This document shows, in pieces, positions 17,294 to 24,660 of a DNA stretch of 42,618 bases. The position numbers and the translations under genes were made by a program. The notes beneath the pieces were generated by a model. That model saw nothing but the letters and a program-made list of their open reading frames with translations. It was not told where the DNA came from and did no database searches. Source of the stretch: Intestinibacter bartlettii. GTDB lineage: Bacteria; Bacillota; Clostridia; Peptostreptococcales; Peptostreptococcaceae. The stretch's first letter is position 1. Each line of letters starts with the position of its first letter. The DNA lies in contig NZ_JAHLOQ010000029.1 in NCBI RefSeq assembly GCF_018917435.1, positions 1 through 42,618 on the forward strand, written 5' to 3'.

Positions 17294-19792
17294 CTAATTA
17301 TTGTATCGATTCTCAATAAAAAATCTACTCTTTCTAATAACTTTCAAAATATCACTCTTTATCTTATTAAACCCTTCATCACTCAAAACAGGTCTAACTA
17401 TATCCAAATCAACATCCTCACTCAATCCAAAAAATGAATTTCTTCCTCGTCTACCTCTTTCAAGCAATCTTTCATTAACTTCTGCTTTAAGTTCATAAAC
17501 TCTAAACAGTGTTATATATCCCTCTTCACAATCTTTGAAGTATTTCATAGGTCCCTCTGGTATCCATGTTGAAAATAATCCATTATTATATAGATTCTCA
17601 AATAATACCTTATCTACTTTTACTTTTATATATGAATCAATAAATGCTACATATTTTAATGGCAAGTCCCTATCTTTAATTTGATTTTGATAAACTTTGC
17701 CCTCTTCTGATAATGCAAATACTGAATTTGATTTTTTTACATCTAATAAATATGGTCGTGAAGGTAACTTTTGCTTCTTACATAACATAATCTCATATTT
17801 ATATTTTAAATAATCAGTTCCCTCAACCATAGAAAAGAAGTTTACTTTCTCATCTCTAAGTGCAAAACTTAGCTTAATTTCCTCTTCTTTTTCTACTGAG
17901 TCTTTACCCTTTGGCCCATATTTCATATATTCAAATAAGTCTATGATCCTAAAATCAAAATTAACTAAACAGTCTTCTGGATAATTTTCATCATTCATAA
18001 TATTATCCAAATCTCCACCTTCTTCTTCTGTCTTACCAGCCAGAAAGTATGGTTTTAGATATGCTTTTTTATAATTACCTATAAAATCAAGTACGTTTAG
18101 GTATTTCTTATTCTTTGATATTCTAAGTCCTCTACCTAATTGTTGTAAAAATACTGTCTGTGATTCTGTTGGTCTTAAAAACATAACTAAATCAATATCT
18201 TTAATATCTACACCTTCATTAAACATATCTACACAGAAAATTACTTTTATTTCACCTGATTTTAGCTTGCTTATTACCTCTTTTCTATCTGCTCCATGCT
18301 CATCTATATTGCCACTATAAACTGCTACTGAATTTACGCCCCTTTCATTAAAATATTTTGCCATATAACTAGCATGACTTTTACTTGTACAAAATCCTAT
18401 AGCAGTTTTAGACTTATATCTTTTATAATGTTTTAGTACTAGATCTGCCCTTTTATTTATACTCAATGCTTTTTCAAGTTCTTTCTCATCATAAATTCCA
18501 CTTCTTATTGTTAGACCTTCATAATCAATACTATCATCATAAATTCCATAATATCTAAATGGAACTAACCAACCCTTATTTATGGTAGAATTTAAATCAA
18601 CTTCATATACTAAGTTATTATCACAAATTGAAAATACATCCCTGTTATCTAATCTATATGGTGTTGCTGTAAGCCCTAATAAAAATTTTGGTTTAAAATA
18701 GTTTAATATGTTTTGATAATTATTAGTTACTGCATGATGAAATTCATCTACAACTATATAATCAAAGTAATCCTCATCAAAATAATTTTTATTTAAATAT
18801 TCTTGCTTTCCTAAAGTCTGAACTGATGCAAATATTATATCTTTATTTTTTTCTTTTCTGTTTCCCATGAAAAATCCCATATTTATTTCGTAGTCATTTT
18901 CTTTAAGGCCTTCTTTAGGTTCTGCAATATTCGCATATATATTTGTATTATCTATAACTTCTTTATTTTGTATAGTAATAATTTTATCAGTCCTTATATT
19001 TTTAAAACTTTCATATGCTTGCAATAATATTTCCTCTCTATGTGCAATAAATAAAATTCTGTTAAAATTCCTACTGTCAAAGGCAGCTAAATATGTCTTT
19101 CCAATACCTGTAGCCGCTACAACTAAACCTTTCTTATTTCCTTCTAATCTAGTTTTTTTCAAATTATATAATGCCTCGATTTGTGCACCTCTTGGTTCAA
19201 ACAAATCAAAAACTTTTTTATCATCATATAAATTTGTATGTGGTGTAAACTTTTCATATTGATTGGAAGGTAATCTTGGTTTTCTCCAACTTTTTGAATA
19301 TGCTTCTAACTCTTGATCATTAACTATTATAGAATTATTATTAAACATATCTTCAAATTGCTCTTTAAAATAATTAAAATCTTCTAGATTACTATTCTTA
19401 TCAATCCTATAATTCCACTCAATTCCTTTTGTCCAGGCTGACTGTGATAAGTTTGATGATCCAATAAAAATTTCTCCTCCATCTTCGTAATTGAATATGT
19501 ATGCCTTCGGATGAAAACTTACGGATTTATCGTTATAAAATCTTAAGTCTAAATCCTTACCTATTAGTTCTTTTAATAAATATAGTGCTGATGGTTGTGT
19601 TATATTTAAATAGTTTCCTGTTAGTATTCTTATTGGAATTCCTTGAATTTCTTTTAAATCATCTTTTAATAATTTCACACCTGATTCCATAAGGAAAGAA
19701 ACTATTATATCTATAGATTTTGCTCTATGTAAACTTTGTTGTATATGTTTATATAAATAATCATTTCCTCCTGTTATACAATTGATGTTCAA
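17294..19792 (-). CDS. PLD-nuclease / DEAD-box helicase fusion (defence-type)
   Basis: An 832-residue fusion. Residues 1-130 are a phospholipase-D-type nuclease half site (FHPKAYIF at 93-100 and IGSSNLSQSA at 110-119, the HxK...S.N pattern). Residues 200-560 are a superfamily-2 helicase: Walker A AATGIGKT (226-233), DEFH box (349-352), TATP after it, and a GRGLR motif VI. The rest resembles the DUF3427-type C-terminal region. Such proteins are common in defence islands. TTG start is supported by GGGGG at 8 bases. Same strand and 130 bp from dptF; it may be an extra effector of the same island or an independent system. Confidence 0.88.
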   Translation of the reverse strand: MNINCITGGNDYLYKHIQQSLHRAKSIDIIVSFLMESGVKLLKDDLKEIQGIPIRILTGNYLNITQPSALYLLKELIGKDLDLRFYNDKSVSFHPKAYIFNYEDGGEIFIGSSNLSQSAWTKGIEWNYRIDKNSNLEDFNYFKEQFEDMFNNNSIIVNDQELEAYSKSWRKPRLPSNQYEKFTPHTNLYDDKKVFDLFEPRGAQIEALYNLKKTRLEGNKKGLVVAATGIGKTYLAAFDSRNFNRILFIAHREEILLQAYESFKNIRTDKIITIQNKEVIDNTNIYANIAEPKEGLKENDYEINMGFFMGNRKEKNKDIIFASVQTLGKQEYLNKNYFDEDYFDYIVVDEFHHAVTNNYQNILNYFKPKFLLGLTATPYRLDNRDVFSICDNNLVYEVDLNSTINKGWLVPFRYYGIYDDSIDYEGLTIRSGIYDEKELEKALSINKRADLVLKHYKRYKSKTAIGFCTSKSHASYMAKYFNERGVNSVAVYSGNIDEHGADRKEVISKLKSGEIKVIFCVDMFNEGVDIKDIDLVMFLRPTESQTVFLQQLGRGLRISKNKKYLNVLDFIGNYKKAYLKPYFLAGKTEEEGGDLDNIMNDENYPEDCLVNFDFRIIDLFEYMKYGPKGKDSVEKEEEIKLSFALRDEKVNFFSMVEGTDYLKYKYEIMLCKKQKLPSRPYLLDVKKSNSVFALSEEGKVYQNQIKDRDLPLKYVAFIDSYIKVKVDKVLFENLYNNGLFSTWIPEGPMKYFKDCEEGYITLFRVYELKAEVNERLLERGRRGRNSFFGLSEDVDLDIVRPVLSDEGFNKIKSDILKVIRKSRFFIENRYNN

Positions 19793-19885
19793 TACTATTA
19801 CCCCCGTTGTTTATTTTTTACTGTGTTAATATATTTTAATTCAAATAATTATAGTAGTTATATTATATAACTATCTATTCAAAAC

Positions 19886-20066
19886 TCATATAATTCTCAT
19901 CCATTTTCTACTCATTTCATCCTCAACCCCTTTGGATATAAAACCGTAAGGTAAATTTTCAAAAAACAATATTTTCGCATTTAAACCTCTTAATAATCCA
20001 TTATCCGTATACTATTTCAAAAAAATTCAATCCAAATAAATCGAATTTATCCTTCTTCATGGCCAT
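19886..20066 (-). pseudogene. Frame-broken coding remnant, family unknown
   Basis: On the - strand two short frames look like consecutive parts of one protein: from ATG 20066 the residues MAMKKDKFDLFGLNFFEIVYG then stop, and in the next frame DNGLLRGLNAKILFFENL continuing about 20 more residues to a TGA at 19886-19888. Joining them at one -1/+1 shift near 20005 gives a continuous 55-60-residue segment. I do not recognise the family. It sits between the defence island and the replication-initiator gene, consistent with mobile-element debris. Confidence 0.3.
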
Positions 20067-20158
20067 CTTATGATATATAATAAAAGTAAGAAAACAAACA
20101 ATTAATATCATCACAAGGTTAATTCACTACAAATTTATTTATGTTAGGAGGCAAAGTT

Positions 20159-20998
20159 ATGAAATTTACTATGTGTGGTTTTTCACAACCGGCTGCGGTT
20201 GATTTAGATTTGGATGTTCGTGATTTAGGAATACTTAGATGGTTTATCGATTTTAAGGACTCTGGCAATATGGTTAGTAAAGAAATTGACGGCGAAATAT
20301 TTTATCTTGTTTCTTATAATGCTCTTGCTGAGGATATTACTGTTCTTCGTATGAAAAGAGACGCTATTTATAGAAGATTTAAGAAAATGTGTGATAAAAA
20401 GATTTTGGAAAAACGAGTTGTTGCTGAGGACGGAAATCTTGTTTATTTTAAAACTGGGGAAAATTATGCCCAATTGGTGGACTTTAGTTTTATAGATGAA
20501 TTTATCAAAAACAAAAATAGTAAAAAAAATAATAATGATATACATTCTAATGAGCATATATATCCTGATGACGATTATGTATTTAATGATATTGTTTTCT
20601 TCGAAGACGATACATTTTCTATTGTTGATTATGATTCTAAAAATGTGGACAATTCAGCTACGGACCTAAATCAAGATGGTACTGATTTAAATCCAGATAG
20701 TATTGATTTAAATCCACACCCTAACGATATAAATCCGAGTGCTACGAATGAAAATCCAAAGCTTACGAATCTATATCCAAAGGTGTCGGTGCAATATCCC
20801 GAACAAAAGATTAATCTATTAAATTATTCTATTAAATTAAACACACTAGATACACCTATGGACCCGTTTAAGGAAAAAAGGTATTTGTTCCCTTGCGTAA
20901 GTTGCAAACTACTTAAACGTATGTGTCTGATTTTTCATCCTTCTGAAACCTATAAGGACAAGTACGCCCAAAACCAACCCTTAGTTGAATCAGGTTGA
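20159..20998 (+). CDS. Phage/plasmid-type replication initiator-like protein
   Basis: A 279-residue protein opening MKFTMCGFSQPAAVDLDLDV with LGILRWFIDFKDSG, then a winged-helix region with ALYRRLKK-like AIYRRFKKM (about 67-75). This N-terminus is typical of clostridial phage replisome-organiser and plasmid initiator proteins. A low-complexity linker of seven heptads ending in PEQKINLL follows (residues 168-220); after it the tail (from about residue 240) is cysteine-rich and does not look like the usual C-terminus, suggesting truncation or a frameshift. TTAGGAGG ends six bases before ATG 20159, which fixes the start inside the longer open frame. No partner replication genes are near. Confidence 0.6.
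   Translation: MKFTMCGFSQPAAVDLDLDVRDLGILRWFIDFKDSGNMVSKEIDGEIFYLVSYNALAEDITVLRMKRDAIYRRFKKMCDKKILEKRVVAEDGNLVYFKTGENYAQLVDFSFIDEFIKNKNSKKNNNDIHSNEHIYPDDDYVFNDIVFFEDDTFSIVDYDSKNVDNSATDLNQDGTDLNPDSIDLNPHPNDINPSATNENPKLTNLYPKVSVQYPEQKINLLNYSIKLNTLDTPMDPFKEKRYLFPCVSCKLLKRMCLIFHPSETYKDKYAQNQPLVESG
20660..20806 (+). repeat. Seven 21-bp (heptapeptide) repeats in the initiator-like gene
   Basis: 147 bases encode TDLNQDG, TDLNPDS, IDLNPHP, NDINPSA, TNENPKL, TNLYPKV, SVQYPEQ: seven units of seven residues with N/Y-P at a fixed place. Repeated linkers at this place occur in related phage initiators and in some plasmids are iterons inside rep. Confidence 0.65.
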
Positions 20999-21060
20999 GC
21001 TAAAAAAATTTAATACCTTGAAATATTTTGTGCAGAATAATAATATTAACACAAAACACC

Positions 21061-21089
21061 TTGCAGAATTGGTATATTTTGTTTAATAT
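21061..21089 (+). promoter_or_regulatory. Promoter of mgsA
   Basis: TTGCAG (21061-21066), 17-bp spacer, TAATAT (21084-21089), 31 bases before the start codon. Confidence 0.45.
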
Positions 21090-21119
21090 AATTACAAAGC
21101 CAAAATTTAGGAGGTAATT

Positions 21120-21521
21120 ATGCACAAAATTTTAAATGTCGCTTTGATTGCACATGACAAGAAAAAAGATACATTAGTTAGCTTTTGTATTGCTTATGAA
21201 AGCATATTAGCTAAGTACGGCCTTTATGCTACAGGGACAACAGGGAAAAGAATTATGGCAGAAACAAACTTGGACATACATAGACTTGCTTCTGGTCCAC
21301 TTGGTGGAGATCAGCAAATAGGTTCTCTAATTGTCAACAAGGATATCGACTTAGTAATTTTCTTAAGAGACCCATTAACTGCTCAAGCACACGAGCCAGA
21401 CATCCAGGCATTAATCAGACTTTGTGATGTTTATAGTGTGCCAATTGCCACTAACCTAGCATCTGCAGAAATATTCATTAAAGCATTAAATGATGGTGAA
21501 TTAAACTGGAGATTAGATTAA
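21120..21521 (+). CDS. mgsA: Methylglyoxal synthase
   Basis: Converts dihydroxyacetone phosphate to methylglyoxal and phosphate, a cytoplasmic glycolytic bypass that releases phosphate when sugar phosphates build up. The 133-residue protein has the phosphate-binding GTTGKR (39-44), [11 protein letters not shown] with catalytic Asp64, and the Asp84, His91, Asp94 set that corresponds to Asp91, His98, Asp101 of the E. coli enzyme. GGAGG ribosome site, single gene with its own promoter and a strong terminator at 21540-21588. Length is slightly below the E. coli protein because the N-terminus is shorter, as in other Firmicutes. Confidence 0.96.
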   Translation: MHKILNVALIAHDKKKDTLVSFCIAYESILAKYGLYATGTTGKRIMAETNLDIHRLASGPLGGDQQIGSLIVNKDIDLVIFLRDPLTAQAHEPDIQALIRLCDVYSVPIATNLASAEIFIKALNDGELNWRLD

Positions 21522-21539
21522 TATTTAATTAATAATAAA

Positions 21540-21588
21540 AATAACCCTTTATGAAATGATTTTTCTATCATAATCATAAAGGGTTATT
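21540..21588. terminator. Bidirectional terminator between mgsA and the Bfd-like gene
   Basis: 15-bp stem AATAACCCTTTATGA (21540-21554) / TCATAAAGGGTTATT (21574-21588) with a small inner ATGAT/ATCAT stem; T-rich on both exits. Confidence 0.88.
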
Positions 21589-21597
21589 TATTTTTGT

Positions 21598-21771
21598 CTA
21601 TTTTAATAATTCGTCTAAAATTTCTTGTATTTCGTCTTCACAACCTCCACATCCTGTTGATGCTTCAGTCATTTCTTTTATATCGTCTACTGTTTTTGCG
21701 CCATCTTCTATAGCTTTTTTTATTGTTTCATAACTAACTTCCATGCAATGACATACGATTCTATCTTCCAT
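21598..21771 (-). CDS. Bfd-like [2Fe-2S] protein (57 residues)
   Basis: A short gene on the - strand: residues C7-H-C9 and C41-G-G-C44 give the Cys-x-Cys ... Cys-x2-Cys pattern of the BFD/Fer2_BFD fold, with the helical sequence between them expected for bacterioferritin-associated ferredoxin (E. coli Bfd uses Cys4, 6, 38, 41). Start ATG has GGGGG eight bases upstream. It is divergent from ferritin with about 210 bp between them; in the family Bfd reduces ferritin-stored iron to release it, so the pairing suggests an iron-mobilisation role here. Other BFD-domain proteins serve nitrite reductases or NifU-like assembly, so the role is inference. Confidence 0.85.
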   Translation of the reverse strand: MEDRIVCHCMEVSYETIKKAIEDGAKTVDDIKEMTEASTGCGGCEDEIQEILDELLK

Positions 21772-21982
21772 ATTTTATACCCCCATTTATTATTTTGAGT
21801 ATACCTATGAAGTTACTTTTGATGTCGTTTCTGTTTGGTATATCTTTATATTTTATATATACCCACACTTTCTAACTAAAAACATTTTTAATTAGATTTT
21901 TAATTTAATTTCTAGAAAGTAGATTTATCCATGATATTACTATAAAATATAATTAGAAACTACATTTCAAGGAGGTAAATTT

Positions 21983-22495
21983 ATGTTAAGTAAAAGCTTA
22001 GAAAGTGCAATCAACGATCAAGTTACATTTGAGTTTTACTCTTCTTACACTTATTTAGCTATGGCTGCTTATTGCGAATCAATTGACTTAAGTGGTTTTG
22101 CTAACTTTTTTAGAGTACAAGCCAAAGAAGAAATTGATCATGCTATGAAATTCTATGACTATGTGTTCCAAAAGGGTGGAACTGTAGTTCTTGGCGAAAT
22201 AAACAAGCCAAAAGAAACTTATAAAGATGTTGTAGAAGTATTTGAAACAGGTTTAGCTCATGAAGAATTAGTCACTAAAAAAATATATAATATTATGGAC
22301 ATTGCAGTTGCACAAAAGGAACATGCGACTATCAGCTTTTTAAACTGGTTTGTTGACGAACAAGTTGAGGAAGAAAATAACTTTACAACTTTATTGAAAA
22401 AAGTAAAAAGATGTGTGGACAACCCTCATGCGTTGTATATGATTGATGATGAGTTGGCGCAAAGGGTTTATGTTGCACCTGCTAATAATGCATAA
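21983..22495 (+). CDS. ftn: Ferritin
   Basis: A 170-residue non-haem ferritin: ferroxidase-centre residues Glu17, Tyr24, Glu50, His53, Glu94, Gln127 and the extra Glu130 of bacterial FtnA are all in place. It oxidises Fe(II) and stores it as a mineral core in a 24-subunit shell. CAAGGAGG ribosome site; single-gene unit ended by the hairpin at 22531-22570. A TATAAT lies at 21948-21953, without a clear -35. The spacer to the Bfd gene holds an 8-bp inverted repeat (ACTTTCTA 21867-21874, TAGAAAGT 21913-21920) of unknown use; no obvious Fur or PerR box was seen. Confidence 0.95.
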   Translation: MLSKSLESAINDQVTFEFYSSYTYLAMAAYCESIDLSGFANFFRVQAKEEIDHAMKFYDYVFQKGGTVVLGEINKPKETYKDVVEVFETGLAHEELVTKKIYNIMDIAVAQKEHATISFLNWFVDEQVEEENNFTTLLKKVKRCVDNPHALYMIDDELAQRVYVAPANNA

Positions 22496-22530
22496 TTTAG
22501 GTTTTTAAATATTATATTAAATATGTAATC

Positions 22531-22570
22531 AATGAGGCTATTACAAAATACAACTTGCTATAGCCTCATT
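22531..22570. terminator. Bidirectional terminator between ferritin and the GNAT gene
   Basis: 10-bp stem AATGAGGCTA (22531-22540) / TAGCCTCATT (22561-22570) with a 20-base loop, between convergent genes. Confidence 0.75.
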
Positions 22571-22574
22571 TTAA

Positions 22575-23078
22575 TTATAAAGTTTTTTCGAAGGCAACTC
22601 TTTTTCCGCCATCTTCTAAGTAAATAATCCCACAATATTTAAATCCATTTTTCTTAAGCAAACTTTGCATTGGTATATTTTCTTCATGAGTATCAACCTT
22701 TATGCTATGGACATTGTTTTGTTTACATACTTCTTCTGCATATTTTATTATTTTGTGTGAAAGTCCTTTACCCTTATGAGTGTTATCTACAGCGATTCTG
22801 TGAATTACACCATAGTCACCGTTTGTAATCCATTTTCCATCTATAATATTTTCATAAGATTTTTCTTTTCTAAATGAAATTACAGTTGTTGCAATAATAT
22901 TATCTTCATCTAACATTACATAACTTTCACCATTATTTATATCATTATTTATTACTTCTTCATTTGGATAATTATTTTGCCATTGATCAATTCCTTGTGA
23001 TTTGAAATATTCTTGCGCTTGTTTTACTATTTCCATTATTTTTGTTACATCTGATTTTGTAGATTTTCTAAATTCCAT
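22575..23078 (-). CDS. GNAT family N-acetyltransferase
   Basis: A 167-residue acetyltransferase: IHRIAVDNTHKGKGLSHKII contains the acetyl-CoA pyrophosphate-binding R/Q-x2-G-x-G/A motif in the form HKGKGL, and KNGFKYCG near the end is the usual motif B. Substrate not predictable. The open frame runs to 23129, but ATG 23078 follows AAGGAG and is the real start; the upstream part overlaps yczE. Last gene of the MarR-YczE-GNAT operon, so it is likely controlled by the MarR operators at 24248-24300. Confidence 0.85.
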   Translation of the reverse strand: MEFRKSTKSDVTKIMEIVKQAQEYFKSQGIDQWQNNYPNEEVINNDINNGESYVMLDEDNIIATTVISFRKEKSYENIIDGKWITNGDYGVIHRIAVDNTHKGKGLSHKIIKYAEEVCKQNNVHSIKVDTHEENIPMQSLLKKNGFKYCGIIYLEDGGKRVAFEKTL

Positions 23079-23113
23079 TTTTAATCTCCTTACAATTATT
23101 TCATTTATATATT

Positions 23114-23767
23114 TTAATTGTTTACACATTTATTAAAGAATAAAAAACCTTCTTTTATATTTTTATGTTTTACCTTATTTACATCAAATTTAAATATTTT
23201 AAATACCATTTGGACACAAATTCCTACTCCAAATACGGTAACTAATGTTCCAATTCCAACTGTTCCCCCTAGTAGCCAACCTATTATTAGAACACTTATT
23301 TCAATAAAAGATCTAATTAATGCCACTGATTTTCCAGTAAGTTTTACTAATACAACCATAAGTCCATCCCTTGGTCCGCATCCAAGCCCACATCCTATGT
23401 ACAAATATGACCCAATCGCCATTGAAAATAAACTTGCCACCAACATCAATAATCTAACAAATAGGTTTGTGCTTGTTGGTATTACTCCAAGATTTATTAT
23501 TATATCTGTGAAAAACCCAATTATAATCATATTTGCTATAGTCCCTAAACCTATTTCCAATTTAAAGAATGCTGTTATTAATACTACGGTTATTCCTACT
23601 AATATGTTTACTTGTCCTATTGTTAGTCCTGTTTGTTTTGATAGACCTTGGTGAAACACATCCCATGGACTTAATCCTAAGTTGGATTGCAATGCCAATA
23701 CTGTTGCACAAGCACAAAATACAAATCCTAATAATAGTCTCAATATTAATTTTATTATTTTTTCCAT
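23114..23767 (-). CDS. YczE/YitT-type integral membrane protein
   Basis: A 217-residue protein with five to six membrane spans and the family signature GCGLGCGPRDGLM (about 125-137) together with NLGLSPWDVFHQGLS at 29-43. Members of the YczE group are linked to lipopeptide production and small-molecule export or sensing in Bacillus, but the molecular function is unknown. Starts with ATG after GGGAG, eight bases downstream of marR, so the genes are co-transcribed. Confidence 0.82.
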   Translation of the reverse strand: MEKIIKLILRLLLGFVFCACATVLALQSNLGLSPWDVFHQGLSKQTGLTIGQVNILVGITVVLITAFFKLEIGLGTIANMIIIGFFTDIIINLGVIPTSTNLFVRLLMLVASLFSMAIGSYLYIGCGLGCGPRDGLMVVLVKLTGKSVALIRSFIEISVLIIGWLLGGTVGIGTLVTVFGVGICVQMVFKIFKFDVNKVKHKNIKEGFLFFNKCVNN

Positions 23768-23775
23768 ACTACTCC

Positions 23776-24228
23776 CTACCCCTGATTTTTATATTCATGC
23801 CAATATTCTTCAATATTTTCACTCATTCGTTTAAGTAATTCTGTTGCCATTTCTTTTTCTTCTTGACTAAAGCCTTCAAAACTTATTTTTAGTTGTTTAG
23901 ACTCTTCTTGTATTATAAAATTATAGACTTCCCATGCTTTTTCTGTTGGCGTTAATTTATATCCTCTTTTATCTCTTTCATCTTGTTCTTTATTTATATA
24001 ACCTAGTTCAATTAGCTTTTGAACAGCCTTTGTCGTAGTCGTTTTATCTACCTTTAACATGTTCGATAACTCTATAAAATTTATTCCTGGATTTTCACAA
24101 ATTCTTGTTATAAATAAATATTGACCTTTCTTTAAATCAAACTTTTTATATTTCCAGTCTGCTGTAGAGTTTATTGCCCTCGATAATGCTCCGACATATC
24201 TTAATGTTTCATATTCTAAATTATTCAT
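23776..24228 (-). CDS. MarR family transcriptional regulator
   Basis: A 150-residue winged-helix regulator: helix NPGINFIELSNMLKVDKTTT with TKAVQKLIELGYI and the wing DERDKRGYKLT are the MarR signature. It probably represses its own operon (yczE-like gene and GNAT) and is released by a small ligand. The open frame reaches 24282 but would run through the operator; ATG 24228 follows AAGGAGG at five bases. Two identical palindromes bracket the promoter in front of it, strong support for autoregulation. Confidence 0.9.
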   Translation of the reverse strand: MNNLEYETLRYVGALSRAINSTADWKYKKFDLKKGQYLFITRICENPGINFIELSNMLKVDKTTTTKAVQKLIELGYINKEQDERDKRGYKLTPTEKAWEVYNFIIQEESKQLKISFEGFSQEEKEMATELLKRMSENIEEYWHEYKNQG

Positions 24229-24247
24229 TTTTGCCTCCTTATTTTTA

Positions 24248-24300
24248 GTTGAAAGTTCAACCATATTTTTATAATACATCACTTTAGTTGAAAGTTCAAC
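24248..24300 (-). promoter_or_regulatory. MarR promoter with two identical palindromic operators
   Basis: GTTGAAAGTTCAAC occurs at 24248-24261 and 24287-24300 (perfect GTTGAA-AG-TTCAAC, 39 bp apart). On the - strand -35 TTGAAC (24299-24294) lies inside the upstream copy, followed by a 17-bp spacer and -10 TATTAT (24276-24271); the second copy covers the start of transcription. Confidence 0.82.
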
Positions 24301-24376
24301 TATTTCCCTAAAAAAGGGGTACTCCGCTATATTTTTCCACTATTTTACATGTATTTTTTTGATATATTCTGCAAAA

Positions 24377-24411
24377 TTTTACAAATTTCTACAAGCTTCC
24401 TAAGGTATAAT
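24377..24411 (+). promoter_or_regulatory. Activator-type promoter of structured RNA copy 1
   Basis: TTTTACA (24377-24383) and TTCTACA (24387-24393) are direct repeats 10 bp apart; TATAAT is at 24406-24411. TTTACA to TATAAT is 22 bp, too long for unaided SigA. Read on the other strand the boxes are TGTAAAA and TGTAGAA, close to the Spo0A box TGTCGAA. Confidence 0.5.
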
Positions 24412-24417
24412 ATATTT

Positions 24418-24603
24418 TATGTTTCAATAATTATGAGTGTACTGGGATAAAATAAAATTATTAGAAATATTAGAGAAATTTATTTAGAGTTTTTTGTTGT
24501 TAGGGTCATAAAACCCTATATTTTCAGGAATACACTGAAAACAAAATAAGATTCAATCTTACACAAAAGCATTTCAGAAGGCCAACTGAAATGCTTCTTT
24601 TCT
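24418..24603 (+). ncRNA. Putative structured small RNA, copy 1
   Basis: From the expected start near 24418 to the terminator there is no ribosome site or useful frame but a run of hairpins: AGGGT/ACCCT (24502-24515), TTTTCAG/CTGAAAA (24521-24541), TAAGATT/AATCTTA (24547-24561) and the terminator stem. The first 60 or so bases resemble copy 2 at 26103 (shared TATTTT, TTTC, ATAA, GAG-GTAC, GGAT, AAAATTATTA), while the middle differs. I do not recognise a known RNA family. Confidence 0.5.
24567..24603 (+). terminator. Terminator of RNA copy 1
   Basis: Stem AAGCATTTCA (24567-24576) / TGAAATGCTT (24587-24596), ten-base loop, then CTTTTCTT. Confidence 0.8.
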
Positions 24604-24606
24604 TAT

Positions 24607-24639
24607 AAAAAAGAGATGAACCCTATATGAGTTCATCTC
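24607..24639 (-). terminator. Terminator of the surface-protein gene
   Basis: GAGATGAAC (24613-24621) / GTTCATCTC (24631-24639); on the - strand the stem is followed by six T (24612-24607). It faces the terminator of RNA copy 1. Confidence 0.85.
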
Positions 24640-24660
24640 CTTATTTTATTATAAGAAAAA

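Noticed and set aside
23118-23654. 178-codon + strand frame opposite the YczE-like gene
   Set aside because: Antisense shadow of a membrane protein; hydrophobic by reverse complement, no ribosome site.
24418-24603. c-di-GMP riboswitch for the surface protein
   Set aside because: The RNA is on the strand opposite to the gene, and the conserved GEMM blocks are not present.
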